Shown piece after piece: positions 6,559 to 13,564 of a DNA stretch of 19,077 nt. The notes beneath the pieces are model-generated. The model saw only the letters and a program-made list of their open reading frames with translations. It searched no databases and was not told where the DNA came from. Position 1 is the stretch's first letter, and each line of letters begins with the position of its first letter. Where the stretch lies: assembly GCA_039183635.1 (NCBI GenBank), contig JBCDBL010000085.1, positions 1 through 19,077 of the forward strand. Direction: 5' to 3'. Made by a program: the position numbers and the translations under genes. Source of the DNA: JBCDBL01 sp039183635 (GTDB lineage: Bacteria; Pseudomonadota; Alphaproteobacteria; Caulobacterales; Parvularculaceae).

Positions 6559-8681
6559 AATGCAGCTCTCAGGAATGCGGCCATAGTCAGAGGTTCAGCT
6601 GCAGCGCCGAAATCAAATCCAGCACTGTCGAAACGCCAACGGTAATAGTCTTCGTCCAGCGCATTGCGCACGCTGACGCCAAACGACCACGTCTCGGTAT
6701 CGACCGCCGCCGTCAAATTCAACAGCGTGACGGCGTCCTGGCGCTGCGTGTTCAACGTGTCAAAGAAATAGGGACCCGTATAGGTCACATCCGTCCGAAA
6801 GCGGAAATCAGCATTCGCCGAAATGGGGTAACGATACTGGCCACTTAATCCAGCCGTCCATTCCGATGCAAGAGGCACGCGATTGTCCTCAAGGCTTTGC
6901 CCGTTAAGAGGATTAACAACGTCTGTCAGCTTTGCATTGACCCATCCAAGCGAGGCGCCGAATTCAAATCGATCAGATGGCGTCCACTGCGCCTCGCCTT
7001 CGAGGCCAAAGCTTCTTGCACCCTCCGCGTTGGACACCAACCGTTGTGTGAGACCGTTGAACGTGGTGAGGTAAAAAACCTGGAGATCCGTCCAGTCATT
7101 GTAAAAGGCCGCTCCGCTGACAAAAAGCTGTTGATCCGCGCTTTGAAACTTACCGCCAACTTCGTACGTCCAGACAAACTCAGGGTCGTATGCCGCCGGC
7201 GCGCCGCCCGCGTTAAACGTCGTGAACCCGCCAGCCCTGAAACCGCGTGCGGCTGATGCGTACCCTGCAAATTCATCGTTAAACCGATAGTCCAAAACCA
7301 CACGCGGCGTAAATGCGGAAAAATCCGCACTGTCTTCAAATTGCGTGGGGGCTAATACAGTGCCGTCAATTATGCTGAAAGTATTCCAATCCAGCGATTC
7401 ATGCGTATACCGTCCGCCGAACGTTAAGCCCAGACGGTCGGTGGCATTGTATGTCAGATCAGCGAACACCGCCGCCACGTCCGTTTCATTTTGCGTCGGC
7501 GTGGTGAAAACAGCGTAGCCGAAGGGAAATCCTGATGCAGGCGTAAATTCAGCACCAGAGTCGATCAGCACATCTGTGCGCGATAAGAAAATACCTGCCG
7601 TCCAATCCACAATGTTCGCTTCTTCCGATTGCGCCAGGACTTCCTGCGACCAGCTGTCCCCTTCTTCAACCTCTCTGCTGAACGTAAAGCCGAGATCTTG
7701 CGCCGGAAATCCGAACAAAACATCCTGCGGATTAGCCGTATCGGACTCATACTCCTGGTACGCGGTCGTTGAGACGATGCTGAGCGGCCCAAAGTCATAA
7801 CTTGCTCGAAGACTTGAACTGAATATGTCTCTGTCATCAAAGCTGTCCAACGGCGTATCATAACGACGATCAAACGTATCTGCGAGCAGCACATAGGCGT
7901 AACCGCTATCCCGAATTTCCTCATAGCTGAGGCTCGCATCGATTTCGAGGTCGTTTACAGGAGCGAGGGACAGCCGGCCTCTAATCGATCGTGTTTCTTC
8001 CGCTGAGAGATCATCGCCAAGGGCGTTGTCGATAAAGCCGTCCTGCTTGCTCCACAACCCGGAGATCCGCACGCCTTCGCCAGCGCCGGAAAACGGAATA
8101 TTCACAGTGGCCACGCCTCTGACAGCGTCAAGATTTCCAACTTCCGCTTCCACGTTGCCGCCAAATTCTGAATCAGGGGCTTTTGTAACAATATTGACCG
8201 CGCCGCTCGTGGCGTTCCGGCCGAACAGAGTCCCTTGCGGACCTCTGATAACCTCCACACGATCAACGTCAACAAAGTCGAACAAAGCCGCCGACGTAAA
8301 CGGTATGTATACGCCATCAACAAAAAGAGCGACGGATTGCACTGACCCCGGATCCACAGTCGCGATGCCGCCGACGCCGCGCATGAAGAAGTTTGGATTT
8401 GTGCGTGAAGCTTGAGAACTGATATTGAAGTTCGGCGTTAAGGGCGAGAGGTCTCGAAGATCTGCAAGACGGGCTTCAGTGATCGTCTCTCCACCTATTA
8501 CGCTGACGGAAATCGGCACGTCGATCAACGCCTCTTCACGGCGTTGCGCCTCAACAACAATAACGTCAAAACCACGATTTTCATCGTCCGCGGCTTGTGG
8601 CCCCGTTTGCGCCAAAGCGTTTGCCGTTGCAGCAAACGCTACAGCCGCGATTGATACTGTCCGGAATAAATACATTTTCAT
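6555..8681 (-). CDS. TonB-dependent outer-membrane receptor
   Basis: From the ATG at 8681 the protein is 708 residues. It has a signal peptide (MKMYLFRTVSIAAVAFAA, likely cut after Ala24) and a TonB-box-like segment FDVIVVEA near residues 38-45. A plug domain follows, with MRGVGG, VALFVDGVY and VEVIRGPQGTLFGRNATSGA, and then a long beta-barrel ending in an aromatic residue (Phe), as outer-membrane barrels do. A GTG at 8693 would add four residues; the ATG has GGGGCGA about 5-8 bases upstream and gives a cleaner signal peptide. The type is the broad 'iron complex receptor' class common in sphingomonads and hyphomonads, where members import siderophores, haem, plant-derived or hydrophobic compounds. 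Coupling to an RhtX/FptX-like permease favours an iron chelate; this is inference. Confidence 0.95.
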   Translation of the reverse strand: MKMYLFRTVSIAAVAFAATANALAQTGPQAADDENRGFDVIVVEAQRREEALIDVPISVSVIGGETITEARLADLRDLSPLTPNFNISSQASRTNPNFFMRGVGGIATVDPGSVQSVALFVDGVYIPFTSAALFDFVDVDRVEVIRGPQGTLFGRNATSGAVNIVTKAPDSEFGGNVEAEVGNLDAVRGVATVNIPFSGAGEGVRISGLWSKQDGFIDNALGDDLSAEETRSIRGRLSLAPVNDLEIDASLSYEEIRDSGYAYVLLADTFDRRYDTPLDSFDDRDIFSSSLRASYDFGPLSIVSTTAYQEYESDTANPQDVLFGFPAQDLGFTFSREVEEGDSWSQEVLAQSEEANIVDWTAGIFLSRTDVLIDSGAEFTPASGFPFGYAVFTTPTQNETDVAAVFADLTYNATDRLGLTFGGRYTHESLDWNTFSIIDGTVLAPTQFEDSADFSAFTPRVVLDYRFNDEFAGYASAARGFRAGGFTTFNAGGAPAAYDPEFVWTYEVGGKFQSADQQLFVSGAAFYNDWTDLQVFYLTTFNGLTQRLVSNAEGARSFGLEGEAQWTPSDRFEFGASLGWVNAKLTDVVNPLNGQSLEDNRVPLASEWTAGLSGQYRYPISANADFRFRTDVTYTGPYFFDTLNTQRQDAVTLLNLTAAVDTETWSFGVSVRNALDEDYYRWRFDSAGFDFGAAAEPLTMAAFLRAAF

Positions 8682-8746
8682 TGTTCGCCCCACTTAAGAA
8701 TGAGTTGCAATTATAAGCGGCCCGGGCGTCTCAGGAACTGAGTTTT

Positions 8747-8779
8747 AATGTCGGTAAACAGCAAAAAATGTCGATAAAC
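8747..8779. repeat. Direct repeat pair upstream of the TonB receptor (period 20)
   Basis: AATGTCGGTAAAC (8747-8759) and AATGTCGATAAAC (8767-8779) differ at one position in 13 and start 20 bases apart, about two helical turns. They lie 66-98 bases upstream of the receptor's ATG, a typical place for an activator or repressor. Confidence 0.5.
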
Positions 8780-8922
8780 CGCAACCACATTTACAAGGCA
8801 GCAACATTTTGGCCGCACGTCATAACCGGCGTTGAGTTGCGCGCCAAACATTCGCCTCAGGTTCCAAAAGCATTGCCGTTTCGTACAAGCAACCCACCAA
8901 TATACGTGTGAAACAGGAAGTT

Positions 8923-8939
8923 TTATCCTGACAGGATAA
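8923..8939. promoter_or_regulatory. 8-1-8 palindrome, candidate operator
   Basis: TTATCCTGACAGGATAA is a perfect dyad of two 8-bp arms around one central A. It lies in the divergent region, about 240 bases upstream of the receptor start and 195 bases upstream of the SnoaL-like gene. I do not recognise the cognate regulator. Confidence 0.5.
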
Positions 8940-8951
8940 TTTTCCGGACCC

Positions 8952-8982
8952 ATGTCCAAAGATGCATAGGATGTCAAAAGAT
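8952..8982. repeat. Direct repeat pair (period 19) beside the 8-1-8 palindrome
   Basis: ATGTCCAAAGAT (8952-8963) and ATGTCAAAAGAT (8971-8982) match at 11 of 12 positions and start 19 bases apart. They share the ATGTC core with the pair at 8747-8779, so the divergent region (8682-9133, no gene) holds four related elements in two pairs. Confidence 0.45.
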
Positions 8983-9064
8983 ATATAGAAAGGCTTTGTA
9001 CGGCGCATCTATTCGGTTCGACTTTCACTGCACCATCAAATCAACGTTTAGACAGTGCACGCGG

Positions 9065-9092
9065 TTTACACCAGCACACCCTTATCTGTAAT
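9065..9092 (+). promoter_or_regulatory. Sigma70-type promoter for the SnoaL-like gene
   Basis: A TTTACA -35 box (9065-9070) and a TGTAAT -10 box (9087-9092) each match the consensus at 5 of 6 positions with a 16-base spacer. Transcription would begin near 9099, leaving about 35 bases before the ATG at 9134. The -10 box overlaps the Fur-like box. Confidence 0.5.
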
Positions 9093-9105
9093 GATAATCA
9101 TTCTT
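9087..9105. promoter_or_regulatory. Fur-box-like operator
   Basis: The core AATGATAATCATT (9090-9102) is a 6-1-6 palindrome identical to the central 13 bases of the classical 19-base Fur consensus. Over 9087-9105 it matches 15 of 19 positions. It overlaps the -10 box and likely start point of the SnoaL-like gene promoter, the layout expected for iron-dependent repression. It is also about 410 bases upstream of the receptor ATG. Confidence 0.65.
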
Positions 9106-9133
9106 ACCTAAGGACTATGAACTGGAGATGCCA

Positions 9134-9541
9134 ATGACCCCCGAAGAAACAGGAAACGTTGTCGAAAAATTTCTTGAAGCATTTAAGATTGGCGATTTGC
9201 AGGCCATAACTGACTTTTATGCGCCTGACTATGTCAACAATACGCCCTTTCCCGGAGCACCTGCGACCTATGAAGGCCACGCGGCCTTCTTCAAAGCCGC
9301 AGCACCGTTTTTAGAGTTCCTGTCCAGCGAAACTGTAGATGTCGTCGTCGGCGCTGACAGCGCTGCAATTCTATCAAAGGGTCGCTACAAAGTTCGTGAA
9401 AGCGGCGAGGAATTCGAAGCCTTTGGCTTTGCGGTTGTTAAGTTTAAAGACGGCAAGATCGTCGAAAATTGGGGCGGGTACGATCCTGTGGCGACATTCA
9501 AGATGTTTGAGGCCGGCGTGAAGATGGAAACGAGCGCGTAG
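9134..9541 (+). CDS. SnoaL-like / NTF2-like (ketosteroid-isomerase-fold) protein
   Basis: The 135-residue protein has the alpha+beta cone pattern of the NTF2/SnoaL superfamily: an N-terminal helix (VVEKFLEAFKIGDLQAITDFYAPD), a VNNTP..GAPATYEGHAAFFK stretch, then strands with GRYKVRESGEEFEAFGFAVVKFKDGKIVENWGG. The KDGKIVENWG end is a hallmark of SnoaL-like proteins, which include cyclases, dehydratases, isomerases and non-catalytic binding proteins. An ATG at 9128 abuts its GGAG with no spacing, while the ATG at 9134 has GGAG 6 bases upstream, so 9134 is chosen. It is the first gene after the Fur-like box and precedes an SDR gene 189 bases downstream. The reaction is unknown. Confidence 0.88.
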   Translation: MTPEETGNVVEKFLEAFKIGDLQAITDFYAPDYVNNTPFPGAPATYEGHAAFFKAAAPFLEFLSSETVDVVVGADSAAILSKGRYKVRESGEEFEAFGFAVVKFKDGKIVENWGGYDPVATFKMFEAGVKMETSA

Positions 9542-9592
9542 CCATATGATGGCCTTGCTCATCACTCAACGGATTACAAATGCGCGGATCTA

Positions 9593-9638
9593 AGGCGATA
9601 CATCGGCCATGGACTACGTTTTAAAACCCGTATCGCCT
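9593..9638. repeat. Inverted repeat between the SnoaL-like and SDR genes
   Basis: AGGCGATAC (9593-9601) and GTATCGCCT (9630-9638) pair perfectly over 9 bases around a 28-base interior, which itself contains the palindrome GTTTTAAAAC (9618-9627). There is no T run after it, so it is not a standard terminator. It could be an RNA-processing or attenuation hairpin, or an operator. Confidence 0.4.
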
Positions 9639-9730
9639 CGCTGACCTCGAATTTTGACATTTCAATAGCATATATTTACATGTCAGATGATGGAGTGGTT
9701 CTTGCTGCGCAAGGGGAAAAGAGGAAACGA

Positions 9731-10549
9731 ATGAGCTTTGAGGGAAAAACAGTATGGATTACTGGCGCTTCCTCCGGGATCGGCGCCGAACTCGCGCTGC
9801 AGGTTTCAGCAAGCGGTGCAAACGTCATTTTATCCGGACGCAGACAAAACGCCTTAAAAGATGTCGCGGGTCAGTGCAGCGGCGACACGCTCGTTTTGCC
9901 TTTCGAGGGTACAGATTATGCAGCGCTTGAAGCGGTTGTGGAGAACGCAATCGCCTGGCGCGGCGGCGTCGATATCCTTGTAAATAATGCTGGCGTTTCT
10001 CAGAGGAGCCTCGCAGTAGAAACCGAGTTCTCGGTTTATAAAAACCTTATGGAGATCAATTTCTTCGCCCCACTGAGACTTACGCAATTGGTTCTTCCCC
10101 ATATGATGGCGCGCAGGGAGGGCCATATCGCCGTGACAAGTTCCGTTGCAGGGCGAGTCGGCCCCCCGCTTCGGAGCGGTTACGCAGCCTCAAAACATGC
10201 ATGTTGCGGGTATTTTGAAGCGCTCAGAAGTGAAATTGAGAAGGCATATAGCATCAGTGTAAGCGTTATTATTCCCGGATTTGTGCAAACGTCCATCGCC
10301 GAGAACGCTTTGACCGCCTCCGGGGCGCAACGGGGACAATCCGATCCGAATATTGAAAACGGCATGCCTGTTGAGGAGGCTGTGCAGAAAATACTCGCCG
10401 GACTGCAAAATCAGGACCGCGAAATTATCGTTGCGAACGGGATTGAGGCCGAAGCGCTTCGTTTGCGAAATACAGATTCAGCAACGCTGCACGAGACGCT
10501 TGCCGCCTTTGGGGAACAATCTGTGGCGACCGTTCTGAACGGCGATTAA
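9731..10549 (+). CDS. Short-chain dehydrogenase/reductase (classical SDR)
   Basis: From the ATG at 9731 the protein is 272 residues. The Rossmann glycine motif TGASSGIG is at residues 10-17, the NNAG motif follows VDILV, and the catalytic Ser138, Tyr151 and Lys155 lie in VTSSVAG and GYAASK. The GRVGPPLRSGYAASKHA context resembles the DHRS7-like branch, whose members reduce or oxidise hydroxyl/keto groups on lipids, retinoids or steroids. SGRR after the second strand suggests NADP(H). The ATG at 9680 is open in frame but has no ribosome-binding site, while 9731 has GAGG 6 bases upstream and starts right before the first beta strand. It may share the Fur-controlled transcript of the SnoaL-like gene or use a weak promoter of its own (TTGACA at 9654-9659 without a good -10). 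Confidence 0.93.
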   Translation: MSFEGKTVWITGASSGIGAELALQVSASGANVILSGRRQNALKDVAGQCSGDTLVLPFEGTDYAALEAVVENAIAWRGGVDILVNNAGVSQRSLAVETEFSVYKNLMEINFFAPLRLTQLVLPHMMARREGHIAVTSSVAGRVGPPLRSGYAASKHACCGYFEALRSEIEKAYSISVSVIIPGFVQTSIAENALTASGAQRGQSDPNIENGMPVEEAVQKILAGLQNQDREIIVANGIEAEALRLRNTDSATLHETLAAFGEQSVATVLNGD

Positions 10550-10603
10550 TCCTGGATTATGATACAATAAACGGCCCCATAGTTAGGAACAGTCCGCCCT
10601 GCT

Positions 10604-11551
10604 CTAAAGTCTTTGCGCCAGATCGATCATCGTCTCAGACAGGTCTGTCGGCTTTGACAGCATCACCTCATGACTGGACGCAATCTCGTAGACATGGGTA
10701 GGGTTTTGCGGAAAGGCGGCGTTAAGGTCGGCGATCATTAGGTCCTGTGTTGTCGGACGAATTGTGAAGTCCTCGGTGCATTTTATAAAGATGCGCTTAA
10801 CAGACCCAAAGCGCTCCGGCGTCAGATTCGGCGTCTCAAAATACATGGAAAACGGGGCGTCCGGGATCATCATGTTCAACGCCGCCGACAGCACGTCGTC
10901 GTTCACATCGGCCGCGAGCGCCGCCTTGATAGCAGACCGATAAATCGGGCTGTCGGAGAGCGGGTCGCATCTTACGCAGCCGGTTTGTGCAGGATCGCCA
11001 ATCATAATCGAGCCAACCTTTTCGTCGACCTGGCCCGAAACCTCAAAATAATCACCCCACGGCTTACCAGGCGGCATCATACAAGCTGAAACATAAACGA
11101 GAGCATCTATTTCTTCGGCCGCGGCCTCTCCTGCAAAGGTCATCGGCACGCCGCCCATGGAATGCCCAACCACAATCACGCGCTCCGCCCCGCCCGCTTT
11201 GGCGGTCCGCACGCCGCTGATAACAGATGCTGTGAAATCAATGAGGGGAATGTCCGCCATGGCGGACTTTTCAGCGGCGAAAGTCGCCATATCAAGCGGA
11301 CGCTGAAAATAGGACGAAGGAAATGTCGCATTTAGACCATGCCCAGGCAGATCAAGCAGGATTACGCCATGCCCGGCGCTGATAAGATGGGGCGTTACAT
11401 TAGCCCAGCACCAGGACCCGTGCCAGGAACCATGCACAAGAACAAAAGCTGTTTCACCCATCGTTTGCGACGCAACCGGCGCCTGTCCAAATGCTGCAGC
11501 TGACACGCCAAGAGCGCCGCCTTTGAGCAAGTTACGCCTGTCCACAGTCAA
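10604..11551 (-). CDS. Alpha/beta hydrolase with twin-arginine signal
   Basis: The N-terminus (TVDRRNLLKGGALGVSAAAFG) is a twin-arginine export signal, so the enzyme is probably folded in the cytoplasm and sent to the periplasm. The mature part has the oxyanion segment VLVHGSWHGSWCW, the nucleophile elbow GHSMGG (Ser131), and Asp261 and His294 (in SSHEVMLSKP) as the likely rest of the triad. HGSWHGSWCW plus HEVMLSKP is the pattern of the salicylate-binding-protein-2/methylesterase-like group, which hydrolyses small esters. TTG at 11551 (GGAG 4 bases upstream) and GTG at 11545 are the best starts; GTG at 11581 would place 10 extra residues before the signal. It is the last gene of the minus-strand unit; 126 bases separate it from the next hydrolase gene. 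Confidence 0.9.
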   Translation of the reverse strand: MTVDRRNLLKGGALGVSAAAFGQAPVASQTMGETAFVLVHGSWHGSWCWANVTPHLISAGHGVILLDLPGHGLNATFPSSYFQRPLDMATFAAEKSAMADIPLIDFTASVISGVRTAKAGGAERVIVVGHSMGGVPMTFAGEAAAEEIDALVYVSACMMPPGKPWGDYFEVSGQVDEKVGSIMIGDPAQTGCVRCDPLSDSPIYRSAIKAALAADVNDDVLSAALNMMIPDAPFSMYFETPNLTPERFGSVKRIFIKCTEDFTIRPTTQDLMIADLNAAFPQNPTHVYEIASSHEVMLSKPTDLSETMIDLAQRL

Positions 11552-11677
11552 TACTCTCCACTCAAATTTTGGAAAAAACACGACTCAAAACACCCAAGAC
11601 CGACAACGGCCACCATATTTATTTTTTAAAACCTGTACTGAGTAACTTTAGAGATTACGCAAAGTAACATAGTAGTA

Positions 11678-12679
11678 TTATTCGTTTCTACTGGCGCCAT
11701 TGTTCTGCAACCGCCATTGCGCGACGGTCCAATCCACCGCACGCACGATGATCTCGGGCTGATCCCAAGGGATTTCGTGCCCGCTTTGGTCCGCCATCCA
11801 GAACTCACTGCATGCGGACAGGTCGATCAATGATTTTTGAGATTCTACATTAAGCGTATCGGCTTCTTCCCGCGTCATGTCCTCCGGTACGGGGAACTCC
11901 GAAAAGGCGCGATCAGAGGCGATGACAATCATGGGCAGGTCACCGAAACTCTTCGTCTCATCCGCCAAAGCCCCGTTGGCTTTAAACGTCGCAAGCTCGT
12001 CATGGATGGCGGCCTCTGCCTTCGCGGCGGCTGTCATTTTCGACCAGGTTGCGACAATATCTTTAAGCGGCCCCGGCGGCATATCATGCGCCTTTGCAAA
12101 AAGCTGAGCAATTCGCGAGACGCCGAAACGCGCGACAAACGCCGATCGGCGCATCGCCTTAAACTCAGCCGGGCTCGGCGTCAGAATGTCTGCAATCTCT
12201 GCCGTCGTCGTCTCGGGCAAGACCAAACCAGCAATAAGTTCAGGGTGCTTCGCTGTAAAAATCCGTGCAAGGAACCCACTATATGAGTGAGCGACATAGA
12301 TATAAGGGGGCTTAACATCCAACGCTCTCAGCACAGCGAGCAGCTCAGCGTTATTGCGCTCAGCGTCACGGGGCTGTTTCCCTACCGGGCTCCATAAATG
12401 ACCTGCCCGATCAAAACTAACGGTTTGATAGCGATTGGAAAGTTCAGCTTCGACCAATGGCCAGGCGAGGCTGTTCGCGCTCAACCCGCCGTCAAGAATA
12501 ATCGCAGGGTCGCCGTCACTGCGCACTCCCTTTAGGACAACATGCAGTTTTTGTCCGCCCGCCTCAACAATCTTTCCGGGCATCCGCCGTTGATCCATAG
12601 CGGACGCCAAGATCTCGAAGAGCCAACCGATTACGGACGTGGCGATCAACATCAACAGTGCGACATAAACAAACATCAT
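11678..12679 (-). CDS. Membrane-anchored alpha/beta hydrolase with atypical nucleophile elbow
   Basis: The 333-residue protein starts with a hydrophobic helix (MMFVYVALLMLIATSVIGWLF), probably a membrane anchor that places the hydrolase domain outside the cytoplasm. The domain shows ILDGGLSANSLAW (oxyanion strand) and SFDRAGHLWS, then the elbow AHSYSGF with Ser132, and His301 in QSGHEIPWDQP. The usual GxSxG is here A-H-S-Y-S-G, so both flanking glycines nearest the serine are replaced by small residues; this can still form the turn. The substrate is unknown. It begins 24 bases after the VOC gene, which suggests one transcript. The ribosome-binding site is poor. Confidence 0.88.
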   Translation of the reverse strand: MMFVYVALLMLIATSVIGWLFEILASAMDQRRMPGKIVEAGGQKLHVVLKGVRSDGDPAIILDGGLSANSLAWPLVEAELSNRYQTVSFDRAGHLWSPVGKQPRDAERNNAELLAVLRALDVKPPYIYVAHSYSGFLARIFTAKHPELIAGLVLPETTTAEIADILTPSPAEFKAMRRSAFVARFGVSRIAQLFAKAHDMPPGPLKDIVATWSKMTAAAKAEAAIHDELATFKANGALADETKSFGDLPMIVIASDRAFSEFPVPEDMTREEADTLNVESQKSLIDLSACSEFWMADQSGHEIPWDQPEIIVRAVDWTVAQWRLQNNGASRNE

Positions 12680-12703
12680 ATCATTTTATCCGTATGGATT
12701 ATT

Positions 12704-13564
12704 TTAGAGAGCCGGCGTCTCATTCAATTCCTTGAATTGAATGCTTAAGCCGGCAAGCCGGTGATCTTGCACGACAAGAGCGCCACCTTGTTGTGTGAAG
12801 TTGACGCCGCGCGCCGATAGAAGCACGCGCATTCTGTTTATATCCTGAACGGCGATCTCTACGCCTGATCGCGCCATGTCAAGGCCGACAGTCACGTCGC
12901 CCAGCCTCCAACCAGGGGGCGTCGCGCTGGCGGCTTGGCTTGAAGGTATCAATTGCATCAGTCGTTCGGAAAGTTCGTCTGATTGCTGAACAGGCAGCGT
13001 AACGGCGTCTATCGATTTCGCGCCATTTTCATGGGCAAGCAACGCGGGACGGAAAAAGATGTCTGGCGTCAGGTGCTTTAATCCGACGATCTCCAACATA
13101 GCTTCGGCATCGGCGATCAGCGGCTCAGTCCCCGTCATCTCAAAGCGAATTTCAGCTGGTCCGGTTTCCGTCATCGTTGGCCGTGGATAAACCTCTGGTT
13201 TAGACGGATTAAGTCCAGCCGAGGCGCACTCGGATACAAACGCCTTTAAATCCGAGGCCGCAAAAATGAGAATGGGCTGTGGGCCAAGTCCTGTAAGTTG
13301 TTCGGCGATGGGCGCCGGCAAGGCGTTCAGACGCGCCGCATCGTTCGCGACGCCGTCAAGATCGCCGGGAACATCAGGACCAATTGGACCGGAAAAGGCA
13401 AGCCAGGCGTCTTGAAAAACAACGCTGACAAGACCCATCGAATAAGCTTTTTGTTCGTCGAGCGAGGTCGTCGAAAAGCCCATGTCTCCGAGCGCCGCAC
13501 AGGCGGCGCGGATATCGGCGACCTTGGTATAGAGGTGATCAAATCCCTGGTGTGCGGTTATCAT
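12704..13564 (-). CDS. VOC/glyoxalase-like two-module protein
   Basis: The 286-residue protein begins MITAHQGFDHLYTKVADI, the typical first strand of a vicinal-oxygen-chelate module, with His10 in the metal-ligand position. The N-terminal half (VVFQDAWLAFSG) and the second half (KSIDAVTLPVQQSDEL) look like two VOC modules, as in the glyoxalase-like domain family. VOC proteins are metal enzymes such as extradiol dioxygenases, glyoxalases and isomerases, or simple binding proteins; full metal ligands cannot be assigned here. A good ribosome-binding site (AGGAG about 6 bases before the ATG) fixes the start. It is the first gene of the minus-strand unit with the two alpha/beta hydrolases, divergent from the KstD-like gene. 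Confidence 0.78.
   Translation of the reverse strand: MITAHQGFDHLYTKVADIRAACAALGDMGFSTTSLDEQKAYSMGLVSVVFQDAWLAFSGPIGPDVPGDLDGVANDAARLNALPAPIAEQLTGLGPQPILIFAASDLKAFVSECASAGLNPSKPEVYPRPTMTETGPAEIRFEMTGTEPLIADAEAMLEIVGLKHLTPDIFFRPALLAHENGAKSIDAVTLPVQQSDELSERLMQLIPSSQAASATPPGWRLGDVTVGLDMARSGVEIAVQDINRMRVLLSARGVNFTQQGGALVVQDHRLAGLSIQFKELNETPAL
12721..12743. repeat. Perfect 10-3-10 inverted repeat at the 3' end of the VOC gene
   Basis: CATTCAATTC and GAATTGAATG pair perfectly around CTT. The repeat lies inside the last codons of the VOC gene (SIQFKELNE) and 42 bases before the start of the hydrolase gene at 12679. No T run follows on either strand. Confidence 0.5.

Noticed and set aside
8711..9028. 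105-residue minus-strand frame upstream of the TonB receptor
   Set aside because: It runs through the repeats and palindrome of the control region and its translation shows no domain or protein-like pattern.
9654..9682. TTGACA as a strong promoter for the SDR gene
   Set aside because: No acceptable -10 box at 15-19 bases; TATATT lies only 11 bases away.
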